NCBI RefSeq assembly: GCF_006517275.1
Contig: NZ_CP041191.1
Location: 4,087,001-4,151,000, forward strand
DNA: 64,000 nucleotides
DNA from: Labrenzia sp. PHM005
GTDB lineage: Bacteria; Pseudomonadota; Alphaproteobacteria; Rhizobiales; Stappiaceae
Reading direction: 5' to 3'
The translations under genes and the position numbers were made by a program. Shown here piece after piece: positions 51,874-61,422 of this stretch (the first letter of the stretch is position 1; each line of letters begins with the position of its first letter). The notes beneath the pieces are model-generated. The model saw nothing but the letters and a program-made list of their open reading frames with translations, was not told where the DNA came from and searched no databases.

Positions 51874-53178
51874 TCAACGTTCGCTGAGCGGGTCGCCGAT
51901 CGCGCGGGTCACCGGCTTTAGCAGATACTGCATCACAGACTTTGAACCGGTCACGATTTTGGCGTCCACGACCATGCCGGGCGAGATGGTTTCGGCGCGG
52001 CTTCCCTCACCGATCTGATTGGTTGTCAACGGCACCAGGGCTTTAAAATAATAGTCGCCATTCTCGTCCCGGAAACTGGAGGCGGAAATCAAGGAGACGG
52101 CACCGGTCAATGTCCCCTGAATGTTCGGATCAAAAGTGGTGATCGCGATTTCGGCTTCGTCGCCCACTTCAATATGACCGATATCGCGCGGCGAGATCTT
52201 CACCTCGGCGACCAGATCGCTGTCGGTCGGCACAATCTCTGCTACAACATCGCCGGGGGCGAGAACGCTGCCCGGCCCTTTTAAAGACAACGCTTTGACA
52301 TGGCCGCTAATTGGCGCACGGACGAACAACCGGTCAAACCGGTCACGCTGTTTTTCAGCCTCAAAAGTCAGCTCGTTGCGTTCCTGGACGATCTGACTGC
52401 GTTCTTCGGCCATCTCTTCTTCGGCCTTTGCTTCAGACTGCGCCAGGCTTGCTTCGGCCTCTGCAAGTTGGGCGCGGGTCCGTCCTTCAAAACCAACCAG
52501 TTCTGCCAGCTCGCTTTGTGCTTCCTGCAGTGAAGATTTCGCATCCAGAAACCGGCGTTTTGACGTGTACCCCTGCTTGAACAGGGATTCCTGAATGCTG
52601 AATTTTTCCTGTTCGATTTCAACCTGGGTCCGTTGAAGCGCAGTCCGGTCAACAACACTCACAAGTTCGGCCTGCTTCTCGCTGATCCGCGCTTTAAGAG
52701 CCTGTTGTTCCTGCTCAAAGGCGCGTTGGCGGGCAACAAATGCAGCCTGCTGAGCTTCGCTGAAATCAAGCTTACTGCCACTCAGACTTTCTGCCCCGCC
52801 ACGGGACAAACGCAGTTCTTCACGTGCTAAAAATTGCAAGCGTGTATTGACCTTCTCAAGATCGCTGGATGTCGCTGTCTGCTGCAACCGGATAAGAGGT
52901 TCGCCTTTTTCGACAAGTTCACCTTCCTGAACGAGGACTTCTGCGACAATCCCGCCCTCCAGGTGCCCGACTGTTTGGACTTTGCCCGCTGGAACGATCT
53001 CACCTGTCGCATTGGCAACTTCCCGTACCTGGCCAATGACAGCCCACGCCAAAAAGGCAGCCGCCCCAATGGACAGGATCCGCAGGACCCTGGAATAAGC
53101 GACCGGCGGCGGCCCCTCTTCCAATTCCAACGGCATATCCAGAGAGATATCTTCTGCTGACGCTTTCCGGCTGAACAT
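51874..53178 (-). CDS. HlyD-family type I secretion adaptor
   Basis: A 434-residue protein from the ATG at 53178; the open frame extends upstream without homology. A short cytoplasmic part is followed by one membrane helix (VLRILSIGAAAFLAWAVIGQV, about residues 31-51). The lipoyl-like half motif VQTVGHLEGGIVAEVLVQEGELVEKGEPLIRL comes next. A long coiled-coil hairpin (about 110-300) follows, then a second lipoyl half and a beta-barrel (FVRAPISGHVKAL, LVAEVKISPRDIGHIEVG). The last 20 residues suit TolC contact. It is the periplasmic adaptor for the adhesin exporter; here its gene is separated from the ABC genes by the cargo gene. Confidence 0.9.
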   Translation of the reverse strand: MFSRKASAEDISLDMPLELEEGPPPVAYSRVLRILSIGAAAFLAWAVIGQVREVANATGEIVPAGKVQTVGHLEGGIVAEVLVQEGELVEKGEPLIRLQQTATSSDLEKVNTRLQFLAREELRLSRGGAESLSGSKLDFSEAQQAAFVARQRAFEQEQQALKARISEKQAELVSVVDRTALQRTQVEIEQEKFSIQESLFKQGYTSKRRFLDAKSSLQEAQSELAELVGFEGRTRAQLAEAEASLAQSEAKAEEEMAEERSQIVQERNELTFEAEKQRDRFDRLFVRAPISGHVKALSLKGPGSVLAPGDVVAEIVPTDSDLVAEVKISPRDIGHIEVGDEAEIAITTFDPNIQGTLTGAVSLISASSFRDENGDYYFKALVPLTTNQIGEGSRAETISPGMVVDAKIVTGSKSVMQYLLKPVTRAIGDPLSER

Positions 53179-53446
53179 GGTGTACTGGTTACTTGCCCTG
53201 TTTAATCGAAAAAAGTATCTCCCATTAATGTAAACATCACCTGAATCAAACAGCTGAATTTCCAAACATTTTAACGATACTGGCAGCTCAAATTTCAGAA
53301 CAGTGATCGATCGCACCCTGATGGAAAGCGGGATCGGATAAAACATCATAATTTGATGTGGCCTTTGACCAGCCTGGCGTGCCATGCATAAATATCACGC
53401 AAGACCATAATATACTGATTTTAATGTGATGTTTCGGGAGGAATGC

Positions 53447-54241
53447 ATGACGGAATCGCCTTCGGTGCTGTCTGAATTCAAAGATGGCGTTCAAACCATC
53501 ACACTCAACCGGCCGGACCGGCTGAACGCCTTTAATGAAGATATGCACCTGGCCTTGCGAGGGCATCTTGCAGCAGCCGCAAAGTCGGTAGAGACCCGTG
53601 CCGTCCTTTTGACAGGTGCTGGACGCGCGTTTTGCGCAGGCCAGGACCTTGCGGACGAACAGATGGATGCAGCCGATGCCCCGCCGGATCTTGGGTACAC
53701 GCTCGAAACATTTTACAATCCTCTGATCCGTCAGATCCGCGCTTTGGAAAAACCGGTGATTTGCGCGGTAAACGGCGTTGCAGCCGGAGCAGGCGCCAAC
53801 ATCGCCCTCGCCTGCGACATCGTCCTTGCTGCGCAATCCGCCAAATTCATCCAGGCCTTTTCCAAAATCGGCCTCATTCCGGACGCTGGCGGCAGCTGGC
53901 TCTTGCCAAGATTGATCGGGGAAGCCCGGGCGAAAGCCCTCGCCCTGACCGCCGAACCTCTTCAAGCGCAATCAGCTGCAGATTGGGGCCTGATCTGGAA
54001 AGCTCTGCCCGATGACAGTTTGATGGAGGAAGCGCAGACCCTTGCCAAGCAGCTTGCTGGCGGGGCCACCACCGGCCTCGCGCTGACGAAACAGCTGATG
54101 CAAGAGGCAGCCGGTCAAAGTCTTGATGAGCATCTGGACCGGGAACGGGACGCGCAACAGCAAGCCGGGCGAACGAATGACTACCGTGAAGGTGTCGCCG
54201 CGTTCATGGAAAAACGGCCCGCGAGGTTTTCCGGCACATGA
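53447..54241 (+). CDS. paaG: PaaG, 1,2-epoxyphenylacetyl-CoA isomerase
   Basis: A 264-residue crotonase-fold enzyme from the ATG at 53447, after GGGAGGA. Family motifs are AFCAGQDLADEQ, PDLGYTLETFYNPLIRQIRAL, PVICAVNGVAAGAGAN (oxyanion hole) and FSKIGLIPDAGGSWLLPRL, ending ERDAQQQAGRTNDYREGVAAF. These track closely with PaaG of the phenylacetate pathway, which converts ring-epoxyphenylacetyl-CoA to the oxepin form. The cluster continues with paaI (ATG overlaps this stop) and paaK. Confidence 0.9.
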   Translation: MTESPSVLSEFKDGVQTITLNRPDRLNAFNEDMHLALRGHLAAAAKSVETRAVLLTGAGRAFCAGQDLADEQMDAADAPPDLGYTLETFYNPLIRQIRALEKPVICAVNGVAAGAGANIALACDIVLAAQSAKFIQAFSKIGLIPDAGGSWLLPRLIGEARAKALALTAEPLQAQSAADWGLIWKALPDDSLMEEAQTLAKQLAGGATTGLALTKQLMQEAAGQSLDEHLDRERDAQQQAGRTNDYREGVAAFMEKRPARFSGT

Positions 54242-54663
54242 CCTCCAAAGAGCTTGCAAAGGCCTGCGCACAGAAGATGTGGGCTCAGGATACGGCCTCC
54301 CAGGAGTTGGGAATGGTCCTTAATGATGTGGATGCCGGTGAGGCTCGAATCTCCATGAGGGTGACAAAAACCATGGCCAACGGGCATGGCACATGTCATG
54401 GCGGCTATATTTTCACCCTCGCCGACAGTGCCTTTGCATTTGCCTGCAACACCTACAATCAGGTGACTGTTGCCCAGCAGTGTTCGGTGACGTTCCTAGC
54501 TCCAGCTCATGTTGATGACCGGTTGACGGCTGAGGCGCGCGAACAATCCCGTTCAGGCCGGTCTGGGCTCTATGATGTCACCATCACCAATCAGCACGGC
54601 GATAAAATCGCTGAGTTCCGAGGAAATTCACGCACAACCAAAGGCACGATATTGCCCGTTTGA
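54238..54663 (+). CDS. paaI: PaaI, phenylacetyl-CoA-pathway thioesterase
   Basis: A 141-residue hotdog-fold thioesterase. ATG overlaps the paaG stop (ATGA). The PaaI core GHGTCHGGYIFTLADSAFAFACN is at about 49-71, with the catalytic Asp in LADSAFA. In the pathway PaaI removes CoA from stalled ring intermediates and so recycles CoA. Confidence 0.9.
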   Translation: MTSKELAKACAQKMWAQDTASQELGMVLNDVDAGEARISMRVTKTMANGHGTCHGGYIFTLADSAFAFACNTYNQVTVAQQCSVTFLAPAHVDDRLTAEAREQSRSGRSGLYDVTITNQHGDKIAEFRGNSRTTKGTILPV

Positions 54664-54708
54664 GGATTTCGCACCGAGAGTAACTTGGTTGCGACTTGGG
54701 AGGATAGA

Positions 54709-56016
54709 ATGGAAGATTTGGCGCCGAAACCCGGTGACTTGGATGCAATCGAAACGGCTTCACGTGATGAAATTGAAGCCTTGCAGCTCAAACGGCTCCA
54801 ATGGTCATTAGCACATGCCTATGAGAACGTACCGCTGTTCAAAAAACGGTTTGATGTCAAGGGTGTACACCCCTCCGACCTGAAATCCTTGAAAGATCTG
54901 GCCCTGTTCCCGTTCACCGAGAAGACGGACTTGCGTGATCACTATCCATTTGGCCTGTTTGCCGTCCCGCGGGACCAGATCGTGCGCATTCATGCGTCTT
55001 CCGGCACCACTGGAAAGCCGACGGTTGTCGGCTACACTGCGGACGATATTGAAATGTGGGCCGATCTGGTTGCCCGCTCCATCCGCGCCTCCGGCGGACG
55101 GGCCGGCGACATTGTGCACATTGCCTATGGCTACGGCCTGTTTACCGGCGGCCTCGGCGCCCACTATGGCGCGGAGAAGATGGGCTGCACCGTTGTTCCC
55201 GTATCCGGTGGTATGACCGAACGCCAGGTCACCCTGATCCAGGATTTCAAACCCCGGATCATCATGGTGACCCCGTCTTATCTCTTATCCATCCTGGATG
55301 AATTCAAACGGATCGGGCTTGACCCGCGCGAAACATCACTTGCCTCTGGCATTTTTGGCGCCGAACCCTGGACCAACGCGATGCGCCAGGAAATCGAAGC
55401 GGCCTTCGACATGCATGCGGTTGATATTTATGGACTTTCCGAAGTCCTGGGCCCGGGCGTTGCCAATGAGTGTGTCGAAACGAAAGACGGCCTGCACATT
55501 TGGGAAGATCACTTTTATCCGGAAATCATCGATCCGGAGACGGGAGAGGTCCTTCCCGACGGCGAAATCGGTGAATTGGTCTTCACCACTTTGACCAAAC
55601 AAGGCTTGCCTATGGTCCGCTACCGCACGCGCGACCTCACCCGTCTTCTACCCGGCACAGCCCGCTCCATGCGCCGGATGGAAAAAGTGACCGGGCGCTC
55701 GGATGACATGATTATCCTGCGCGGCGTCAATGTATTTCCAACCCAGATCGAAGAGCAGATCCTGAAATGCAGCGGCTTGTCTCCCCATTTCCAGATTGAA
55801 CTCACCAAGGAAAACCGGCTCGACAGGATGACCGTGCATGTGGAAGCCGTACCGGGTGCGGCAGATGCCGACGTGCGATCCGCATCCGCCAAGGAATTGG
55901 CACATCATATCAAAAGCGTGATTGGTGTGACGGCTGCCATCAATGTGACCGAACCGGAAGCCGTGGAACGCTCTATGGGCAAAGCCAAACGTGTGGTTGA
56001 CAATCGCAGGGAATAA
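54709..56016 (+). CDS. paaK: PaaK, phenylacetate-CoA ligase
   Basis: A 435-residue AMP-forming ligase from the ATG at 54709, six bases after GGGAGG; a TTG at 54685 would add eight residues. The P-loop HASSGTTGKPTVVGYT is at about 94-109. Other motifs are YGLSEVLGPGVANEC, and RYRTRDLT with SDDMIILRGVNVFPTQIEE near the domain hinge. It activates phenylacetate to phenylacetyl-CoA, the first step of the pathway. The ring-epoxidase genes paaABCDE are not in the window. Confidence 0.93.
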   Translation: MEDLAPKPGDLDAIETASRDEIEALQLKRLQWSLAHAYENVPLFKKRFDVKGVHPSDLKSLKDLALFPFTEKTDLRDHYPFGLFAVPRDQIVRIHASSGTTGKPTVVGYTADDIEMWADLVARSIRASGGRAGDIVHIAYGYGLFTGGLGAHYGAEKMGCTVVPVSGGMTERQVTLIQDFKPRIIMVTPSYLLSILDEFKRIGLDPRETSLASGIFGAEPWTNAMRQEIEAAFDMHAVDIYGLSEVLGPGVANECVETKDGLHIWEDHFYPEIIDPETGEVLPDGEIGELVFTTLTKQGLPMVRYRTRDLTRLLPGTARSMRRMEKVTGRSDDMIILRGVNVFPTQIEEQILKCSGLSPHFQIELTKENRLDRMTVHVEAVPGAADADVRSASAKELAHHIKSVIGVTAAINVTEPEAVERSMGKAKRVVDNRRE

Positions 56017-56024
56017 CCGGGACT

Positions 56025-56876
56025 TCAGGCCGATTGCCGCAGAGCTGTGAACCGAACGTCTAGTGCATCGGGATGAGCTGCAAGCAATGCGCTGCGACCC
56101 TGCAGAGTGTCTCCGATATAAGGATCTGCGGCTTCTGACAGCTGCAGATAGCTCTCTGCGAAAAGACTGCGCGCCGCGTGCCCCGGCCAGTCCTCCGGCA
56201 AAACCGAGGGCGGCAACTGCGGATCTTTCAATCGGATGGCCCGGTAGGCATGGACCATAGCAAGCCGGAGCGTCAGAGCTTGCAGGCCGTCGATGGTTTT
56301 CGCGGTCAGAACTCCGAACCGCTGAATGAAATCCTTATAGGCCCGTGCCAGACTCCCAAGATCAAACGCCCGGCTCAGCAGCGCCTGGGTTTCCAGATCA
56401 CTGGCTCGGTCCGGAACCGCCCGAAACCGGGCGCCGGTTGATGTGCGTCCAGGCCGGTCCACCCCAAGAAAGAGACTGTCTCCGACCGCGCCAAATCCCT
56501 GTTCAAAGAGCTGATCCTGCGCTGACTTGTCAGGCTGAATCACCATCAATAGCTGACATTCGCTGTCTGGCGGACCAAAAATACGATCCGCCGCAGCGTG
56601 AAAATCGGAACGTGCCGAAGGCGTCAGGCTGTAGTAACTGCGCCGCCCTTCCCGCTCGCCTTGGAGCTGATCCCGGCTTACCAATCGGGATACGGCGGTG
56701 CGCACCAGCGATTCATTGACGCCAAATTTTCCACAGAGCGTGATCAGATCCCCAACCCACAAGCTGCCGCCGCGCGGCTCTACGATATCGCCATAAATGG
56801 TGACAATGAGAGGACCCGCTTTGGGCGGATAAGGCGACAGCAGAGACTTAAGGGAAGTGTCTTTGGGAGTTTGCAT
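56025..56876 (-). CDS. paaX: PaaX, phenylacetate operon repressor
   Basis: A 283-residue regulator of the PaaX family. The N-terminal winged helix is LVVTIYGD-like (LIVTIYGDIVEPRGGSLWVG), followed by NESLVRTAVSRLVSRDQL as recognition helix region. The middle domain contains RSYYSLTPSARSDF. In known systems phenylacetyl-CoA releases PaaX from the paa promoters. It converges on paaK with only eight bases between the stops. Confidence 0.9.
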   Translation of the reverse strand: MQTPKDTSLKSLLSPYPPKAGPLIVTIYGDIVEPRGGSLWVGDLITLCGKFGVNESLVRTAVSRLVSRDQLQGEREGRRSYYSLTPSARSDFHAAADRIFGPPDSECQLLMVIQPDKSAQDQLFEQGFGAVGDSLFLGVDRPGRTSTGARFRAVPDRASDLETQALLSRAFDLGSLARAYKDFIQRFGVLTAKTIDGLQALTLRLAMVHAYRAIRLKDPQLPPSVLPEDWPGHAARSLFAESYLQLSEAADPYIGDTLQGRSALLAAHPDALDVRFTALRQSA

Positions 56877-56983
56877 ACATCAGCCGGTCAAGTGGTTCGC
56901 GGCACCATAATCGGACCGGTGCAATTATCCAAGGCATGTCGATTTCAGTCAAAAGACATGGCTTGCGCGTCTGATCAGTCAAC

Positions 56984-57012
56984 GTTATACCATTACATGT
57001 TACATTGTAACA
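56984..57012. promoter_or_regulatory. possible Zur operator upstream of znuA
   Basis: GTTACATTGTAAC at 56999-57011 is a 13-base palindrome in a TA-rich context, preceded by GTTATA at 56984. It lies about 45 bases before the znuA start. Zur boxes are similar GTTATA-type palindromes, and znuA is the classic target. Confidence 0.55.
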
Positions 57013-57055
57013 CTCGCTCCCTAACCCTCCTGTCTGGATGTTTGATCTTTCCGCC

Positions 57056-58330
57056 ATGCAAAACCGCACAAAAATTCACTCTGCCCTTGCCGTGTCCGCT
57101 GTCCTCGCCAGCACCGCTTTGACAGCGCCAGCTTTTGCAGACTCGCCTAATGTCGTGACCACCATCAAACCGATCCATTCCATTGCTGCTGCTGTGATGG
57201 AGGGTGTTGGAACGCCGCATATTCTGATTGATGGCGCTGCTTCCCCGCATGGGTTCGCCTTAAAGCCGTCGCAAGCCTTCCTGCTTCAAGGGGCCGATGC
57301 GGTGTTCTGGGTTGGTCCGGAACTAACCCCATCTCTTGAAAAACCGATCAGCTCCATGGCGGCCAAGGCTGCTCGTGTCGAAATGATGGATGTGGACGGC
57401 ATAGAGCATCTCGGCCTGCGCGATAACGATCAATTCGACGGTCATGACCACGGCGACCACGAAGATCATGATGAACACGGCCATGACGATCATGAGGATC
57501 ATGAGGATCATGAAAAATCAGCCGAAGAACATGATCATGATGATGATCACGATCATGAAAAAGAACATGCTCACAAAGATGAGCACGATCACGACGATGA
57601 TCATAAGGATGAGCATGCCGAAGGGCATTCAGACGAAGATCACGACCATGACAAAGACCATGCGCATGATCATGACGACGACCACGAAAAAGAGCACGCG
57701 CATAAGGGCGAAGATCACGACCACGAAGAAGAACATGCGCACGATCACGACGATGACCACAAGGAAGAGCATGCCGAAGCGCACGATGATCATGGCCACG
57801 ATCACGCCCATGGCAGCAAGGATGCGCACATCTGGCTGAACCCGGAAAACGGCATCACGATCGCGCAAAAAATCGCAGCGACGCTCTCAGAAATCGATCC
57901 AGACCATGCTGCGACCTACAAGGCAAACGTAGACAAATTTGCAGCCACCATTACCAGCCTGAACGCAGAAATCGCCGGCAAACTGGAGCCACTCAAAGGC
58001 GGCAAGTTCGTCGTCTTCCATGACGCTTATCACCATTTCGAACACCACTATGGCGTTGAAGCCAGCGGCGCGATTTCTGTGACACCGGAAGCTCTAGCCA
58101 GCGCCGACCGGGTATCTGAAATCCAGAACCGTGTCCGCTCCCAAAACATTACCTGCGTCTTCCAGGAACCTCAGTTCGATTCGAAACTGGTGTCTGTCGT
58201 CATTGAAGGCAGCGATGCAAAGGTTGGTACATTGGATCCGCTCGGTACCGAGCTGGAAAATGGACCTGGCCTCTACCCGGCCCTTTTGACCAGCCTCGCA
58301 GACTCCATTGCCGGTTGCCTGAAGTCTTAA
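57056..58330 (+). CDS. znuA: ZnuA-like zinc-binding protein with long His-rich loop
   Basis: A 424-residue protein (from the ATG at 57056; an ATG at 57038 is also possible). A signal peptide ends TAPAFADS. It is a cluster A-I metal-binding protein: VVTTIKPIHSIAAAVMEGV, SPHGFALKPS (first His ligand), HIWLNPEN (second), FHDAYHHFEHHYGV (third). Between the first two lies an unusually long acidic His/Asp/Glu loop of about 130 residues, encoded at about 57430-57820, which can buffer zinc. Typical ZnuA proteins are about 310 residues, so the extra length is this loop. No znuB, znuC or zur gene is adjacent. Confidence 0.9.
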   Translation: MQNRTKIHSALAVSAVLASTALTAPAFADSPNVVTTIKPIHSIAAAVMEGVGTPHILIDGAASPHGFALKPSQAFLLQGADAVFWVGPELTPSLEKPISSMAAKAARVEMMDVDGIEHLGLRDNDQFDGHDHGDHEDHDEHGHDDHEDHEDHEKSAEEHDHDDDHDHEKEHAHKDEHDHDDDHKDEHAEGHSDEDHDHDKDHAHDHDDDHEKEHAHKGEDHDHEEEHAHDHDDDHKEEHAEAHDDHGHDHAHGSKDAHIWLNPENGITIAQKIAATLSEIDPDHAATYKANVDKFAATITSLNAEIAGKLEPLKGGKFVVFHDAYHHFEHHYGVEASGAISVTPEALASADRVSEIQNRVRSQNITCVFQEPQFDSKLVSVVIEGSDAKVGTLDPLGTELENGPGLYPALLTSLADSIAGCLKS

Positions 58331-58496
58331 GGCGAATTCATCAGTGCCCGCCGGGTGGGCTGGCGGGTTCAGCTTGTTGAAGATTTCACCTGGAAGTCCT
58401 TGGTCCAGAACCTGCCGTGGGTTTCTTTGTCCGCCCGATACAAGAAACTCCGGCATCGCAGACGAAAGTGATTTTCAGAGCACGCGATCTTCAGCA

Positions 58497-58527
58497 AAAA
58501 GCCCGCCGGTCTCACCGGCGGGCTTTT
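58497..58527. terminator. strong bidirectional terminator
   Basis: A perfect 13-bp stem AAAAGCCCGCCGG / CCGGCGGGCTTTT (58497-58509 with 58515-58527), loop TCTCA, with T-runs on both strands. It separates convergent znuA and the L,D-transpeptidase gene. Confidence 0.92.
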
Positions 58528-58553
58528 CTAATTTCCAGCAGGGAATTTGGATC

Positions 58554-60542
58554 TTATGACGCCCTGGCTTTGGCCCGCGCCTGTTCCGTTTTTTCGATCG
58601 CTTTCAGAAGGTACCGGTCGCGGTCATAAATATCGGTGTAGAAGCCAATGTTTCCGTCCGCTTCTGGCCAGGCTGTGAAATAAGACACATAAACCGGAAT
58701 ATCGCCGGTGACTTTCTCTTGCTCGTTCTGGCCCGCCGCAATGCGCGAAGTCACATAGTCTTTCGACTTTCCGAGAACCGCCGCGGCCATGCCTTTCGGA
58801 TCATGCAAGCGGATACAGCCATGACTGAAGGCACGCACGTCCTTCTTGAACAAGCTCTTGGACGGCGTGTCATGCATGTAGATGTGATGTTTGTTCGGGA
58901 AAAGGATCTTCACCTCGCCCAAGGCATTCGACCGGCCCGGATATTGGCGCACATTGATCGACTGCTGCTTGGCAGCCACGGCATACCAGTCGACCGAAGC
59001 TGAGGACACCTTCCGGCCACCGGGTGTGGTGACTTCATAACCGGATTGGTCCAGATAGCTCGGATTTGCGGCCAGTTTCGGGATCATCTCGTTGACGATG
59101 ATCGAATACGGCACACCCCAATAGGGATTGTATTCAACGACCTCAATCTTGTCGTAGAAGAAGTTGGTCTGGTTCGATTTTTTGCCAACAACCACCCGCA
59201 TCGACATCGGGTCTGAACCTGGCTCGAAATAGGTCGCGGTGAATGCGGCCTGGTTGATGAACACCTTGCGTGCGCCCAGCTCTTCCGGAATCCAGCGGCT
59301 GCGCTCCATCGCAAGCTTCACCTTGGCGATTTTGGCCGCATTGGTTTCGCCAACCATGGCTTTGATGGTGTTCTTGCCGACAATCCCATCCGGCGTCAGC
59401 TTGGCTTCCTTTTGGAACCCTTTGACTAAGGAAACCAGTTCCGGCGCATAAAGATCGCTGCCGTCATAAGATGCCAACGTCTCAGCATGCGCCGTTTTCA
59501 GCTCATCGGATCCATGGCGCGCAATCGCTGCGACAATGTTTTTGGTTTCCGGGCTGGATTTGCCCGCTTTCAAAAACGTTCCTGGCGCAATGACGATCTG
59601 ATCGGCTTCTTCGTCTTCGGCCTTGAGGCGCTTAAGTTCCGCCGTCAGCTTCTTGAAATGATCGTTCTGTGGCTGATGCGCTTCCAATGCGACTGCCACT
59701 TCATTTGAAGCCGTGAAATCCTCCAGGGCGGCGACCAGATCAACCTCATGGCGCGGCAGATCGTGATATTGCGAGATCCGGTTGGGATCGACACGGCCTC
59801 GAGTCGCATCCAGAACATAAGTGAGTGCCGCTGCACTCAGCTCCATCTCGAACCGCATGACGGCTGCATCAAGTTCATCGCCTTCCAGCGCCGATGTAGC
59901 CGGCAACGCCACCACGTAATCAGCCGGGTTCAAAGCAAACTCGGCTGCATTGCGCAGCGCGCGGCGCATTTGCGCAGCTTTTGCGGTCGGTTTGCCGTCC
60001 TTGACCCAAACGAAATCCGGATGTTCGCGGTAAAAAGCGATCAACGCTTCGCCAACTTCCGGAAGCACGGTCAGCTTCATGGTTTTCAGTGCCGGCCGGG
60101 ATTCATCAAACGGTGTCAGTACGACCGGGATTGAGGTGCTGACATTTGCGTCACTGGTCGACGCTGTCGCCTCTTCTGCGGGCTCGGCAACTGCTTCGGC
60201 TGTTTTCTTTTCCGACAACGGCGCCAGTGAGACAGCTTTGAGTTTATCAGGCGCATAGGTCAAATAGCGCGGAGCGGACACCCGAACCTTCACGGCCTTG
60301 CGCTGCAGTTCCCGCCGTTCACGTTCCTGCTGGCGGCGATGGAATTCAGGGTCAAACAGCCGCTGAAAAAAGCCCTGGGCTTGTGCTTCGGCCACCGGCA
60401 AAGCGAAAAAGCTTGTTGCCAGCACGCTGGCCATTAGACCGGCCTTCAAACCAGCACTCAGCTTCTGGCTGACGGACACTGCTTCCTGGCGTTCCGAAAC
60501 CTTGTTCGTTGGTTCCGCTCGTCCCATCGTGTTCACTCGCAT
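58554..60542 (-). CDS. L,D-transpeptidase (YcbB type)
   Basis: About 662 residues from an ATG at 60542; a TTG two codons earlier and an ATG at 60527 are alternatives. A long basic N-terminus precedes the export helix SVLATSFFALPVAEAQAQ. A scaffold domain with a peptidoglycan-binding segment follows (LVKGFQKEAKLTPDGIVGKNT). The YkuD catalytic domain has the active-site motif SHGCIRLHD with nucleophile Cys at about 576. The enzyme makes 3-3 crosslinks in peptidoglycan. Length and order match YcbB/LdtD-type enzymes. It stands alone. Confidence 0.9.
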   Translation of the reverse strand: MRVNTMGRAEPTNKVSERQEAVSVSQKLSAGLKAGLMASVLATSFFALPVAEAQAQGFFQRLFDPEFHRRQQERERRELQRKAVKVRVSAPRYLTYAPDKLKAVSLAPLSEKKTAEAVAEPAEEATASTSDANVSTSIPVVLTPFDESRPALKTMKLTVLPEVGEALIAFYREHPDFVWVKDGKPTAKAAQMRRALRNAAEFALNPADYVVALPATSALEGDELDAAVMRFEMELSAAALTYVLDATRGRVDPNRISQYHDLPRHEVDLVAALEDFTASNEVAVALEAHQPQNDHFKKLTAELKRLKAEDEEADQIVIAPGTFLKAGKSSPETKNIVAAIARHGSDELKTAHAETLASYDGSDLYAPELVSLVKGFQKEAKLTPDGIVGKNTIKAMVGETNAAKIAKVKLAMERSRWIPEELGARKVFINQAAFTATYFEPGSDPMSMRVVVGKKSNQTNFFYDKIEVVEYNPYWGVPYSIIVNEMIPKLAANPSYLDQSGYEVTTPGGRKVSSASVDWYAVAAKQQSINVRQYPGRSNALGEVKILFPNKHHIYMHDTPSKSLFKKDVRAFSHGCIRLHDPKGMAAAVLGKSKDYVTSRIAAGQNEQEKVTGDIPVYVSYFTAWPEADGNIGFYTDIYDRDRYLLKAIEKTEQARAKARAS

Positions 60543-60548
60543 TGTCAA

Positions 60549-60864
60549 AACCTGTATTTCAATATGTCTAACACAGTCCGGGAGTGCCCAATGCCCCGGT
60601 TTTATTCCCTGCCGTCATGAAGTCCGCCGGCCGGCTTCCATCACCAAACCCAACCGGCATTTAGCAACCCAAACAAGTCCTGCTCACGTGGAACAAGGCG
60701 ATCAGAATCGCACAGCTTTCGGAAACAATACTACACCAAGCCCGTACGTAAGGTTAAGTGCACAGACTTGGCGCCAGTTTCCAAATCACGTCAGTGTGAC
60801 GCATTTGCATGTTTTTCCGTGAGCCGCCCGTGATTTGAGCGGCTTAGGCAGATGATTTCACGAA
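60549..60864. other. intergenic stretch between L,D-transpeptidase and ssb
   Basis: About 315 bases without a supported gene. A short stem AGCCGC...GCGGCT lies near 60822-60846 just past the ssb stop, but no T-run follows it in either direction. Confidence 0.4.
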
Positions 60865-61422
60865 TTAAAACGGGATTTCGTCGTCCATCGGGCCGGCACC
60901 ACCGCCGCCGCCGGACGGGCCGCCAAAGCCGCCACCGGACGAGCCGCCGCCGTATCCACCACCGCCGCCGCCACCAAAGCCGCCGCCGCCAGAGGATCCG
61001 CCGCCAAAGCCGCCACCGCCCTGGTCATTGCCGTAATCAGGCAAACCACCCGGCTGACCACCGCCCTCGCCGCGGCCATCCAGCATCGTCAAGTTGGAGT
61101 TGAAACCCTGCAGGACGACTTCGGTAGAATATCGATCCTGACCGGATTGGTCTTGCCACTTGCGGGTCTGCAGCTGACCTTCCAGGTAAACCTTGGAGCC
61201 TTTGCGCAAATAATTCTCAGCGACCTTACACAGGCCCTCATTGAAGATCACCACCCGGTGCCATTCGGTTTTTTCACGGCGCTCGCCGGAATTGCGGTCC
61301 CGCCAGGATTCAGACGTGGCGATCCGCAGGTTGGCGATCGGGCGGCCATCCTGGGTGCGCCGGATTTCCGGATCCGCCCCAAGATTTCCGACCAAAATGA
61401 CTTTGTTGACGCTTCCCGCCAT
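60865..61422 (-). CDS. ssb: single-stranded DNA-binding protein
   Basis: A 185-residue SSB from the ATG at 61422, with AGGAG upstream. The OB fold is at residues 1-112 ([59 protein letters not shown]). A Gly-rich disordered linker follows, then the acidic partner-binding tip DDEIPF. It coats single-stranded DNA and recruits repair and replication proteins. It is divergent from uvrA, as in many alphaproteobacteria. Confidence 0.95.
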   Translation of the reverse strand: MAGSVNKVILVGNLGADPEIRRTQDGRPIANLRIATSESWRDRNSGERREKTEWHRVVIFNEGLCKVAENYLRKGSKVYLEGQLQTRKWQDQSGQDRYSTEVVLQGFNSNLTMLDGRGEGGGQPGGLPDYGNDQGGGGFGGGSSGGGGFGGGGGGGYGGGSSGGGFGGPSGGGGGAGPMDDEIPF

